Assembly: GCA_023457135.1 (NCBI GenBank)
Contig: JAEWMO010000159.1
Coordinates: 1 to 19,965, forward strand
DNA length: 19,965 nt
Direction: 5' to 3'
Origin: Methanobacteriota archaeon
Lineage (GTDB): Archaea; Halobacteriota; Methanomicrobia; Methanomicrobiales; Methanoculleaceae
In this document: positions 7,659-14,003 of the stretch, piece after piece
How positions within the stretch are numbered: position 1 is the stretch's first letter
Layout of the letters: each line of letters opens with the position of its first letter
The notes under the pieces: model-generated
Told to the model about the DNA's origin: nothing
Databases searched by the model: none
What the model saw: the letters and a program-made list of their open reading frames with translations, nothing else
Program-made: the position numbers and the translations under genes

Positions 7659-8222
7659 TCATTTCAGGACCAGTTTTTTCAGGCAGGCATTCGGGCCGGT
7701 GTGGACGATCTCCAGCTTGGCTTTCCTGCCGGTGATCTCCTCGATTGCACCGACGACGTAGCCGAAGAGCGTCTGGCAGAGGGGGCCGCCCTGATCGAGA
7801 CCGTTACGCCGCAGTGTCTGGCGGACGATACAGTCGTGGAAGACGAGGTAGATGAAGGTCTCGCCGTTCTCTTCGATGATGAACGTCTCCTTATCTTCGG
7901 GCTTCCAGACCTCGAAGGAGTACTGGCCGCGAAGCAGGTCGGAGAGTTCGTGGAGCGCCCCCTCCACGTCCTCGCGCTTCTGGAAGTACTTGGCAACCTC
8001 GTGGCCGAACTTCTTCCCGGCCCGGTAGGTGACGGCGTTCGCCCCCCTTCCTGAGATCTCTTCGAGCGACCTGATCACCAGGCCGTTGAGTTTCATCACG
8101 CCGTGAAGCGTCTGCTCCATCTCTTTGGGCTTCGGGGAGCACTCAAGAGGAATGTCTTCGGAGCGATAGACGAGGTCGGAGTGGAACGATTCGTGTAGTT
8201 CGTCGATGTAGCCTGCGCTCAT
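7659..8222 (-). CDS. V4R (4-vinyl reductase) domain protein in the hydrogenase operon
   Basis: V4R domains bind small hydrophobic ligands or metals in some regulators and in bacteriochlorophyll-related proteins. This 187-residue protein has a V4R-like region from about 45 to the end: GANAVTYRAGKKFGHEVAKY, VFHDCIVRQTLRRNGL, GGPLCQTLFGYVVGAIEEIT and IVHTGPNACLKKLVL. Possible ligands are H129, C131, C149, H174 and C180. The first 40 residues contain C28 and no known motif. It sits between ferredoxin and the hydrogenase small subunit, sharing a TGATG start/stop with the ferredoxin gene, so it is likely a subunit or close partner of the hydrogenase. It could carry a cofactor, sense a ligand or bridge electrons; the sequence does not decide. 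Confidence 0.85.
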   Translation of the reverse strand: MSAGYIDELHESFHSDLVYRSEDIPLECSPKPKEMEQTLHGVMKLNGLVIRSLEEISGRGANAVTYRAGKKFGHEVAKYFQKREDVEGALHELSDLLRGQYSFEVWKPEDKETFIIEENGETFIYLVFHDCIVRQTLRRNGLDQGGPLCQTLFGYVVGAIEEITGRKAKLEIVHTGPNACLKKLVLK

Positions 8223-8464
8223 CAGATCACCTTCTTGAGCATCTCACAGACCTTGATGTCGATGTAGTGCCTCTTCGCCGCGTAGATGCCGCGATGTTCA
8301 AGCGCCTGGGCAGGGCAGATCTCGTGGCAGGACAGGCACCCCATGCAGTTATTCGGCCTGACCGGAACACTCACATTGTTCTGGAGTTCGTACACATGCA
8401 TCGGACAGTCTTTGATACAGAGACCGCACCCGACGCACGCGTCCGTATCCACACGTATATCCAT
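8222..8464 (-). CDS. 2[4Fe-4S] ferredoxin-type protein, first gene of hydrogenase operon
   Basis: This 80-residue protein carries two [4Fe-4S] motifs, CVGCGLCIKDC (C10, C13, C16, C20) and CMGCLSCHEIC (C40, C43, C46, C50), each followed by a proline as usual. The last 30 residues (from HRGIYAAKRHYIDIKVCEML) extend beyond a minimal ferredoxin, include C73 and may be a docking helix. It is probably the electron-transfer subunit or partner of the hydrogenase encoded downstream. The ATG at 8464 has GAGG nearby and follows a clear TATA box; its stop overlaps the V4R start by one base. It could alternatively pass electrons to a separate acceptor such as heterodisulfide reductase, which is not in this window. 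Confidence 0.92.
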   Translation of the reverse strand: MDIRVDTDACVGCGLCIKDCPMHVYELQNNVSVPVRPNNCMGCLSCHEICPAQALEHRGIYAAKRHYIDIKVCEMLKKVI

Positions 8465-8825
8465 TTATGGGCCTCTGGTTGTGTGGTTATCACTTCCTGC
8501 TATTAAAACATAATTATATATCATTTGTTCTATACGTCGGATCTCTTTGAAGGCTAAATTCAAGGATTTTATTGTTTATTACAGGTCCTCCAGCCAATTC
8601 GGCCATGATTAGAATTATTTTGATGGCACCCGTGTGAACAGTCTGCACTGGAGGGAAAAGAGAGCGGAGCAGGATGGAGTCTAAGGTGCGGGTATCCGGG
8701 ACCGGCCGGTTGCGGCTGCAGGGGCCTGATCTCTTCCCGGCCACGGACGATGCGCGGCAGATTGTCTCTGGAATGGCGGTTAAAAAGAAAGGGTTCGACA
8801 GTGAGTATAACAGGAAAGCCAGCGC
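8465..8825. other. Non-coding gap between the MinD-like gene and the hydrogenase operon
   Basis: About 360 bases separate two minus-strand modules. The left part is AT-rich and carries the ferredoxin-operon TATA box (8509-8523). An interrupted inverted repeat, TTGAA-N7-TTCAA, at 8547-8563 lies about 30 bases upstream of that box. The right part, up to the MinD stop, is GC-rich and holds no convincing gene; a plus-strand frame beginning ATGGAGTC at 8674 has a GGAGCAGG-like site but runs antisense into the MinD-like gene. I saw no tRNA or other structured RNA. Confidence 0.55.
8509..8523 (-). promoter_or_regulatory. TATA box for the ferredoxin-V4R-hydrogenase-roadblock operon
   Basis: Read on the minus strand, GATATATAATTATG is a strong archaeal TATA element within an AT-rich patch. 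Transcription would begin near 8490, leaving a leader of about 25 bases before the ferredoxin ATG at 8464. It is the only obvious promoter in the operon, as the later genes overlap or lie within ten bases of each other. Confidence 0.6.
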
Positions 8826-9632
8826 TCAGGCGCCGTGCTTTACCCTGAAGAGGGTTCGGGCAAGCCGATCGATGAACCCTTCCCGCTGCACATTCGCTTC
8901 TTCCTCAACGTACTCGATACCGGCGACATCGGCAGAGATGCGTTTGAAAGCGCGGGATGCCCCGGATGCGGGATACTTTACCACGATCGGCTGCCTGCCG
9001 GCCGACGCACGCCGGACATTGGGGTCCTCCGGTATGACGCCGATCACCCTGACCCCGAGCAGTTTCTCCATCTGCGCGTTGTTGAACTCGTCCCCGTTGC
9101 CGGCAACCCGGTTGATGATCGCCCCTTCGACGTGCCCGCCGACGGTTTCGGTCAGGATCTTCGTCTTTAACGAGTCGACAATCGAAGAGATCTCAGGGTT
9201 TACAACGAGAATAACCCCATCGGCAATGGTCAGCGGGATAACCCCGTCCCTGCTGATCCCTGCAGGAGCATCGAGAAGCAGGATATCGAACTCACTCACC
9301 AGGTCGGCCATGATGTCTTTAAGCCGATCGGGGTTCGACTGCTGGAAACCCTGCAGGGAGAGCCCGCACGGCACCACCTTCACCCCGAACGGTCCGTCGT
9401 AGATGGCGTCCCTCACGCGGGCCTTTCCTGCCAGCACCTCATGCAGGGTCACCGGCAGGTTCTCAAGCCCCAGGATGAGGCCGAGGTTCGCCATCCCGAC
9501 GTCGGCGTCAAGGATGCATGTTCTCTTCCCGTACTGGGCCAGCATCGGCCCCAGATTGGCTGTGACCGTCGTTTTGCCGGTACCGCCCTTACCGGATGCG
9601 ATTGTATATACTTTTACCATGGAACCACTCAT
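8826..9632 (-). CDS. MinD/ParA-family ATPase
   Basis: MinD-like proteins are ATP-driven switches that bind membranes or position other proteins. The 268-residue protein has the deviant Walker A motif KGGTGKTT (15-22, both lysines present), DADVGMANLGLILGLE as the switch I region, and LLLDAPAGISRD for Walker B. The C-terminus (EGFIDRLARTLFRVK) can be drawn as an amphipathic helix with F, I, L, L, F and V on one side and R/K on the other, like the membrane-targeting tail of MinD. I kept the ATG at 9632, with GGTGAAG upstream; an in-frame ATG at 9620 is also possible. It is the last gene of a module with a membrane-anchored roadblock-like protein, so its role is more likely localisation or regulation than cell division. 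It could also be an unrelated archaeal MinD paralogue. Confidence 0.9.
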   Translation of the reverse strand: MSGSMVKVYTIASGKGGTGKTTVTANLGPMLAQYGKRTCILDADVGMANLGLILGLENLPVTLHEVLAGKARVRDAIYDGPFGVKVVPCGLSLQGFQQSNPDRLKDIMADLVSEFDILLLDAPAGISRDGVIPLTIADGVILVVNPEISSIVDSLKTKILTETVGGHVEGAIINRVAGNGDEFNNAQMEKLLGVRVIGVIPEDPNVRRASAGRQPIVVKYPASGASRAFKRISADVAGIEYVEEEANVQREGFIDRLARTLFRVKHGA

Positions 9633-9652
9633 TTTTTGTGTTCTTCACCGGC

Positions 9653-10168
9653 CTAGACCCAGTGCCGCAGGGCATCAAGGGTATCCTCTTTCAGCGCACT
9701 CATCATCTCGGCAGAGAGGCCTTCCGACGGACGGGCAATGCCGATCACCGTCTCCCCCCGGTGGGGAATACCGAGGAGTTCCGCTCCGGTCTCGTCCTGC
9801 AGTTTTCCCTGCGTGTAGAGATAACTGTACTGCGCGGCTTCGCCCTGCGCATCAGGCTTCGTCGAACCGATGAGGAGGCCGTCTGCGGTGGCGAGCGTGA
9901 ATGAGGCAAGACTGTATTTCTCGCCGATTGCGCCCAGGTACTCTTCCAGGCTTCCTATTCTCTGCGGATCGATCTCACCGAGGGGCCTGGCTGGCTCCCC
10001 GACCGGCGGCCGCACAGCACTGTCCGGCTCCCCGTAAGCCACGGTAGGGGCCGGGGTGCTTTGCTGCTGTTCTCCGGCGAGTGTCCGTTCGATCCTTGAG
10101 AGGAAATAAAGAATACCGGCGAAGCCGGCTATCACCACCAGTGTAATGACCGCGAGAAATACGTCCAT
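9653..10168 (-). CDS. Membrane-anchored roadblock-like protein
   Basis: The 171-residue protein has one N-terminal transmembrane helix at about residues 4-25 (FLAVITLVVIAGFAGILYFL), then a basic turn (SRIERTL), a low-complexity Gln/Pro-rich linker (about 32-68) and a C-terminal domain from about 72. That domain (EEYLGAIGEKYSLASFTLAT, then ADGLLIGST and GETVIGIARPSEGL) has the helix-strand pattern of roadblock/LC7 proteins, though more divergent than the protein at 5010-5357. The likely topology places the domain in the cytoplasm, since basic residues follow the helix. An AGGAGATGA site precedes the ATG. It lies 22 bases after the DUF2226-like gene and 20 before the MinD-like gene. A membrane tether for the MinD ATPase or the hydrogenase is inference. 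Confidence 0.82.
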   Translation of the reverse strand: MDVFLAVITLVVIAGFAGILYFLSRIERTLAGEQQQSTPAPTVAYGEPDSAVRPPVGEPARPLGEIDPQRIGSLEEYLGAIGEKYSLASFTLATADGLLIGSTKPDAQGEAAQYSYLYTQGKLQDETGAELLGIPHRGETVIGIARPSEGLSAEMMSALKEDTLDALRHWV

Positions 10169-10190
10169 TCAGTTATCATCTCCTGCTAAT

Positions 10191-10820
10191 TCATGTATCT
10201 TCGTCCTGGATCAGGTGATCAAGATGAATCCTCCGGAGTATGTCCTTGCAATTCACCCTGAAATCGTTGACGAGCTGATCAACGTCCATATTCTCCATGT
10301 TCTGGATGAGCGTGTCAATCTCATCGCTCCCGGGTTGAGATGCCCCGGTTGCCTGCACGCGTTTCACTCCCGGCATGGGGATCCCGTGCCTGACCGCGGC
10401 CGGTTCCGGGCGACGCCCGGGAAGATGAGCCGGTACGGCTCCCTTCGGCTCTGCCGACGGCTTTGCGGCTCCCGATGCAGCCCTGGCCGGTGAGGTTCTC
10501 TTCTCCTTTCCGGTCTCGACGGTCGCAAACGGCCTGTTGAACTCCAGGGCGAGTTGTATCTGCTCAGGCGTCAGGATGTTCATTTCTGCCGCCGCTTCGC
10601 TCCCTCCGTCTGCCAGTGCTGCGTCCAGTGCGTGCTGCCCTTTCATGCCCCCATATTCGGCAAGCACCACCAGACCCTCGTTCAGCACCAGGATGACACT
10701 CTCACGGCCAAGGACGATCGTGCAGATCCCGGTGAACCGTGCTGAGCCCATCTCTTCTATCAGATCACGCGATGTCGTGGACTTGAGAAGACGATGGAAC
10801 CGACCTCGTGGCAGCTGCAT
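10191..10820 (-). CDS. DUF2226-like protein, first gene of the MinD module
   Basis: I do not recognise a defined function. The 209-residue protein has an N-terminal domain of about 95 residues (MQLPRGRFHRLLKSTTSRDL, FTGICTIVLGRESVILVLNE, GMKGQHALDAALADGG) that resembles the first domain of the protein at 4328-5005 and archaeal proteins grouped as DUF2226. Residues about 115-160 are a Pro/Ala/Arg-rich, probably disordered linker, and the last 45 residues (DEIDTLIQNMENMDVDQLVN onward) are acidic and helical. No membrane span is visible. The ATG at 10820 lies about 20 bases after a predicted start linked to a good TATA box, with only a weak ribosome binding site. It heads the three-gene module with the membrane roadblock and MinD-like genes and is probably an adaptor. 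Confidence 0.75.
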   Translation of the reverse strand: MQLPRGRFHRLLKSTTSRDLIEEMGSARFTGICTIVLGRESVILVLNEGLVVLAEYGGMKGQHALDAALADGGSEAAAEMNILTPEQIQLALEFNRPFATVETGKEKRTSPARAASGAAKPSAEPKGAVPAHLPGRRPEPAAVRHGIPMPGVKRVQATGASQPGSDEIDTLIQNMENMDVDQLVNDFRVNCKDILRRIHLDHLIQDEDT

Positions 10821-10857
10821 ATAGACAACTTCAGCTCAGTGCTATAACATAAACATT

Positions 10858-10872
10858 GTTATTTATACTTTT
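10858..10872 (-). promoter_or_regulatory. TATA box for the DUF2226-like / roadblock / MinD-like module
   Basis: On the minus strand the sequence reads AAAAGTATAAATAAC, a near-consensus archaeal TATA element with TATAAA at 10862-10867. Transcription would start around 10840, about 20 bases before the first ATG. It lies in the 90-base gap after the maturation protease gene, so this module can be expressed independently of the protease. Confidence 0.6.
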
Positions 10873-10910
10873 GGATATCAGCCGGATGCGCAGATCCACC
10901 GGCGACTCAT

Positions 10911-11396
10911 CTACATCCCTTCGGGAGCTCCGTCAGCCTCGCGGTTCCATCCCTGCAGTATTTTCCGGATCTCCTCTTCTGCAACCAGGATCCCTTCCTG
11001 AACGGCCGGGTCTATCTCCCGGCTGAAGGCCTGGATCGTTCCTGCTTCAATCCCGACGGTCACGATCTCCGTGACGTACCCGAGCTCACGGGCCAGTGTC
11101 ACCACCTCCCCTACCCCCAGGTCATGGAGAGCACATACCGGAGTCCCCGGCGTCGGGAGCGCCTCGAAGACGACGACCTCGCCCATACGGTCGCCGATGC
11201 CTGTCATCGCATCGACGATCACCACCTTCTCGTATCCTTCCATCAGTGGTATCAGGCCAAAGCCCCCGGTGCCTCCGTCGACTGCATCGACGCCGGGATA
11301 CTTCCCTCTGAAGTGGTGCATCACCGCGATCCCCGCTCCATCGTTTCCCATGAGGGGATTCCCGCACCCGATGATGCAGATCCGGTTCTTCTGCAT
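10911..11396 (-). CDS. [NiFe]-hydrogenase maturation endopeptidase (HycI/HyaD family)
   Basis: This protease removes the C-terminal tail of the hydrogenase large-subunit precursor after nickel insertion. The 161-residue protein has GCGNPLMGNDGAG (10-22), VDAMTG (61-66) and HDLGVGE (91-97), supplying D19, D62 and H91 as the probable nickel-sensing ligands; HycI itself has Glu, Asp and His. I chose the ATG at 11396, preceded by GGGGAAGA; a longer open frame upstream crosses the divergent ATP-grasp gene and looks like an artefact. The hydrogenase large subunit at 5368-6735 is the closest likely substrate, with a 15-residue tail. It could serve another hydrogenase elsewhere in the genome, since these proteases are often enzyme-specific. 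Confidence 0.88.
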   Translation of the reverse strand: MQKNRICIIGCGNPLMGNDGAGIAVMHHFRGKYPGVDAVDGGTGGFGLIPLMEGYEKVVIVDAMTGIGDRMGEVVVFEALPTPGTPVCALHDLGVGEVVTLARELGYVTEIVTVGIEAGTIQAFSREIDPAVQEGILVAEEEIRKILQGWNREADGAPEGM

Positions 11397-11410
11397 GTCT
11401 TCTTCCCCAC

Positions 11411-11420
11411 GGATTATATC
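11411..11420 (+). promoter_or_regulatory. Possible TATA box for the ATP-grasp gene
   Basis: GATTATATC in the 103-base divergent gap could direct plus-strand transcription from about 11440, giving a leader of about 60 bases that contains the TCCCGC/GCGGGA inverted repeat. The element is plausible but not strong. Confidence 0.3.
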
Positions 11421-11475
11421 TGACAAGGTACAAAAGAGTACTGAAAACCCTCCGACAGGGAGGAACTGTTCGTGA

Positions 11476-11489
11476 TCCCGCTTGCGGGA
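11476..11489. repeat. Short perfect inverted repeat in the ATP-grasp leader
   Basis: TCCCGCTTGCGGGA has six-base arms and a two-base centre. It ends about ten bases before the chosen ATG of the ATP-grasp gene at 11500, close to its GTGAGG ribosome binding site. It may be an operator or a small mRNA hairpin; there is no evidence for a specific regulator. Confidence 0.35.
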
Positions 11490-11499
11490 CGTGAGGCGT

Positions 11500-12294
11500 A
11501 TGATCCATATCGTACCAAAACCGACCGATACGCCGGACGACAACTCGACCGGCGCTGTTATGCAGGAGCTGGAGAGAGCCAGCGCCCGATACGAGGTCCT
11601 TGATCTCAGTTCAATCGACCCCCTCAACTCCGGGCTTGAGAACGAGCTCATATGGGTCTGCGGGATCCGGCAGGACGGGCACCAGTTCGAGACCCTGAGC
11701 GTGCTCGCGCTCGATAACCAGGTGATCAACACACCCGAAAGCATCGTTGCCTGTGCATCCAAAGTGATGACGTCGGCGCTGCTGCTGCAGAACGGGGTGC
11801 GGACACCCGAAACGGCTTACATGCGTTCGGAGGCACAGGCACGCGACTTCCTGGCCCGGCACGGCAAAGTCGTTTACAAGCCCCTGTACGGGTATGACGG
11901 GAACGGTATCAGGCTCGTGACGGAAGCAGGCGAGCTCGGGCCGGGCCCCTGGTACCTGCAGGAGTATGTCAAGAACGACCGGGACTTCCGCGTCTTCGTC
12001 CTCGGCGGAGAGGCCGTCGGCGCGATAACCCGGGTCTCCGATAGCCTGATGCACAACATCCACCAGGGCGGGATCGGCATGGCGGTCCCGATCGATGAAG
12101 AGATGCGGGCAATCGCCGAGGCATCGGCAGATGCAGTCGGGATCGATTACTGCGGCGTCGATCTCCTCAGGGACCGTGAGGGCTACACGGTCCTTGAAGT
12201 GAACGGGACGCCGAACTGGCATTGTATGTCGGCCCCGATCCCGAATCTGCTGGCTCTCTACCTCATCGAGCGTGAGCGCGAGACACGGGCCTGA
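11500..12294 (+). CDS. RimK-type ATP-grasp ligase (MptN/CofF-like)
   Basis: RimK-type ATP-grasp enzymes join an amino acid, usually glutamate, to a carboxylate; methanogen members add glutamate to tetrahydromethanopterin (MptN) or coenzyme F420 (CofF). The 264-residue protein has VVYKPLYGYDGNG (125-135) with Lys127 for ATP, LQEYVKNDRDFRVFVLGG (153-170), NIHQGG (186-191) and the magnesium-binding EVNGTPNW (233-240). I chose the ATG at 11500 with GTGAGG just upstream; the alternative GTG-like frame start at 11482 adds six residues. It is transcribed away from the hydrogenase protease and converges on UPF0058. The N-terminal pre-ATP-grasp part is short, and substrate cannot be assigned from sequence. 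Confidence 0.83.
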   Translation: MIHIVPKPTDTPDDNSTGAVMQELERASARYEVLDLSSIDPLNSGLENELIWVCGIRQDGHQFETLSVLALDNQVINTPESIVACASKVMTSALLLQNGVRTPETAYMRSEAQARDFLARHGKVVYKPLYGYDGNGIRLVTEAGELGPGPWYLQEYVKNDRDFRVFVLGGEAVGAITRVSDSLMHNIHQGGIGMAVPIDEEMRAIAEASADAVGIDYCGVDLLRDREGYTVLEVNGTPNWHCMSAPIPNLLALYLIERERETRA

Positions 12295-12304
12295 GGAGAG
12301 GTGC

Positions 12305-12332
12305 GGCGGGGGCACCGGCAACTGCTCCCGCC
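12305..12332. terminator. Strong stem-loop between ATP-grasp and UPF0058 genes
   Basis: GGCGGGGGCA at 12305-12314 pairs with TGCTCCCGCC at 12323-12332 (ten pairs including one G-U) around an eight-base loop. It lies ten bases after the ATP-grasp stop and between two convergent genes. No run of U follows, so it may shape the 3' end or protect mRNA rather than act as a classical terminator. Confidence 0.4.
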
Positions 12333-12374
12333 CGCCGGAACACTATACCGGCTGCATATGAACGCCGGATATTC

Positions 12375-12659
12375 TCACTGCTGGTATTCTATCTCCTTGA
12401 GCGTCTTCTCTGCAAGTTCCTTCATCCGCGCAGAGATCCTTCCCGACGACGAGAACTCCACGTCCTTCATGGCGTTCGCGAGCTCCGTCCCGAGCACGAA
12501 TATCGCGTACTTATGCTCCATCTTGCTCTTATGCACCTGAGACGGATCTATCTTCAATGCATAGTACTGCGAGAATTTCAACTCCGGATGCGTTATCTCA
12601 AAAAAGTCTTTAATCTCTGTGAGAATCCCATGTAAGGCTATTAACTCTTCCTTGTGCAT
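12375..12659 (-). CDS. UPF0058 family protein
   Basis: This 94-residue protein belongs to a small archaeal family of unknown function. It opens MHKEELIALHGILTEIKDFF and contains the family core KIDPSQVHKSKMEHKYAIFV followed by LGTELANAMKD and a basic C-terminal helix. I chose the ATG at 12659, with GGGAGAG upstream, over a longer frame that begins in the AT-rich promoter. Downstream of dnaG by 63 bases, it has its own TATA box, so it can be expressed separately. No membrane segment or catalytic motif is visible. Family assignment is good; function is not known. Confidence 0.88.
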   Translation of the reverse strand: MHKEELIALHGILTEIKDFFEITHPELKFSQYYALKIDPSQVHKSKMEHKYAIFVLGTELANAMKDVEFSSSGRISARMKELAEKTLKEIEYQQ

Positions 12660-12686
12660 ATTCTCTCCCAGAGATAAAAATAGTGA

Positions 12687-12703
12687 ATATAAATATATAT
12701 AAA
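12687..12703 (-). promoter_or_regulatory. TATA box for UPF0058 gene
   Basis: The run TATAAATATATATAAAT on the plus strand reads as ATTTATATATATTTATA on the minus strand and is the most AT-rich promoter in the window. Its centre lies about 36 bases upstream of the ATG at 12659, predicting a leader of roughly 10-15 bases. Confidence 0.6.
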
Positions 12704-12722
12704 TTTGCACCGGGATCAGATA

Positions 12723-13928
12723 TTACCCGATCTTCATGAGCCTGACGGACAGGGGGCGCTTTATAATCCCCTTAAAGTCCCGGGCAGCCACGAACTCGAG
12801 ATCTTTTCCCCCGAGCTGATCGAGAAGTTTCTGATCGACAATCCGGTCGACGACAAGCCCTTCAACGCTGCCGTCCAGGTTCTGGAGCGCGCCCTCGACA
12901 TCGGCGGCGCTCGATTCGAGGAGGACGGTATAGTCCGGCGACAGGAACCGCGCGATCTTTCTATCCCTGACATCAGCCATGTGTTCGCCGAGCGTCGTGG
13001 GGGGTTTGCGTACCTCGTCCCTCGCGTCCCTCTGCCGCTCCGGGGACTGTTCCTCCCCGGCAGGGCCTGCAGGTGGGGGAAGCCGCTCCGCCGTTCCCTC
13101 GTCAGGAATCTGGTCGGTGATCACCTCAACAGGCACTTTGTTCCGGAGCGCCTTGACGATCTCCTTGCGGCTCATCTCCTCGACGCTCTTGCCTCGCGGG
13201 CTGTAGGCCACGAAATCGATCTCGGCAACCTGGAGGAGTTCGCGGAGGATCAACTCGCCGCCCCGGTCTCCGTCGAGCAGGGTCGTCGCGGTCTTCTGCG
13301 AGCAGAGGTCGATGATGATGCGCGGGACGTTGGTCCCCTCGACCGCAACCGCGTTCTTGATCCCGTAGCGCAGCAGGTTGATCACGTCGGCCCGCCCTTC
13401 GACAAGGATGATGGCGTCGGAGGTCATGACGTTCGGGCCCGCATGCACCCTCTCCTCGCCGAGGTACTCCAGTTTCTCGATCCTGATGACCTCACGGACC
13501 TCGTCTAACAGATCGTCGCTGTTTATTGCGCCCTCGTCGAAGTCTTCGAGCAGGAGTTCTTTGGCGCGCTCGACGATCTTGCGTCGTTTGGTCACCCGGA
13601 TATCCTCGATCCGGTCGACCTTCACGTGGGCAGTGCATGGCCCCACCCGGTCGATCGTCTCGAGCGACGACGCCAGAAGCGCTGTCTCCGCCCGGTCGAG
13701 CGACGACGAGATCAGGATCTCGCCTTTCGTTTCTCCCCGTTTTGTGGTGATCTGGACGTCGATTCTGCCGACGCGGCCGGTTCTCTGTAAGTCGCGCAGG
13801 TCGAGGTCTTCGCCGAGCAAACCCTCGGTCTGGCCGAAGATGGCACCCACGACGTCGGGTTTGTCGACCACCCCCTCGATCTGCAGAGTAAGGTGAATGA
13901 GATACTTGGTGGTTTCCGGTGAATACAT
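12723..13928 (-). CDS. dnaG: Archaeal DnaG-like primase / exosome subunit
   Basis: Archaeal DnaG is a Toprim-domain protein that can synthesise short primers and is a core partner of the RNA-degrading exosome. The 401-residue protein starts MYSPETTKYLIHLTLQIEGV, typical of archaeal DnaG. The Toprim domain spans about 169-245, with AIILVEGRADVINLL (E177) and LLDGDRGGE (D219, D221). Residues 275-315 are a charged, Pro-rich linker before a conserved C-terminal domain (HMADVRDRKIARFL onward). I chose the ATG at 13928 over an upstream TTG at 13955 because of the conserved N-terminus. A GGGGG-rich leader segment lies before it. It is monocistronic or reads through into UPF0058. Confidence 0.95.
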   Translation of the reverse strand: MYSPETTKYLIHLTLQIEGVVDKPDVVGAIFGQTEGLLGEDLDLRDLQRTGRVGRIDVQITTKRGETKGEILISSSLDRAETALLASSLETIDRVGPCTAHVKVDRIEDIRVTKRRKIVERAKELLLEDFDEGAINSDDLLDEVREVIRIEKLEYLGEERVHAGPNVMTSDAIILVEGRADVINLLRYGIKNAVAVEGTNVPRIIIDLCSQKTATTLLDGDRGGELILRELLQVAEIDFVAYSPRGKSVEEMSRKEIVKALRNKVPVEVITDQIPDEGTAERLPPPAGPAGEEQSPERQRDARDEVRKPPTTLGEHMADVRDRKIARFLSPDYTVLLESSAADVEGALQNLDGSVEGLVVDRIVDQKLLDQLGGKDLEFVAARDFKGIIKRPLSVRLMKIG

Positions 13929-13990
13929 GGAGTCTTGCCCCCTGTGTAAGTACAATCGCCGTATGCCTGCATGTGCGCGGACATAGGGCC

Positions 13991-14003
13991 AGTTATATAT
14001 CTA
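13991..14003 (-). promoter_or_regulatory. TATA box for dnaG
   Basis: AGTTATATATCT reads on the minus strand as AGATATATAACT, a good TATA element. Transcription would begin near 13970, about 40 bases before the ATG at 13928. The rest of the gap to 14169 is AT-rich and shows no gene. Confidence 0.5.

Noticed and set aside
8514..8744. 76-residue minus-strand frame in the gap upstream of the ferredoxin gene
   Set aside because: It spans the promoter, has no ribosome binding site and no recognisable domain.
8674..9402. Plus-strand frame starting ATGGAGTC with GGAGCAGG upstream
   Set aside because: Most of it is antisense to the MinD-like gene and the translation is Ser/Pro/Arg-rich without motifs; only the first 50 codons lie in the gap.
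11397..11762. N-terminal extension of the maturation protease frame
   Set aside because: It crosses the divergent ATP-grasp gene and its Ser-rich translation is unlike the family, which begins at the GCGNPLMGNDG region.
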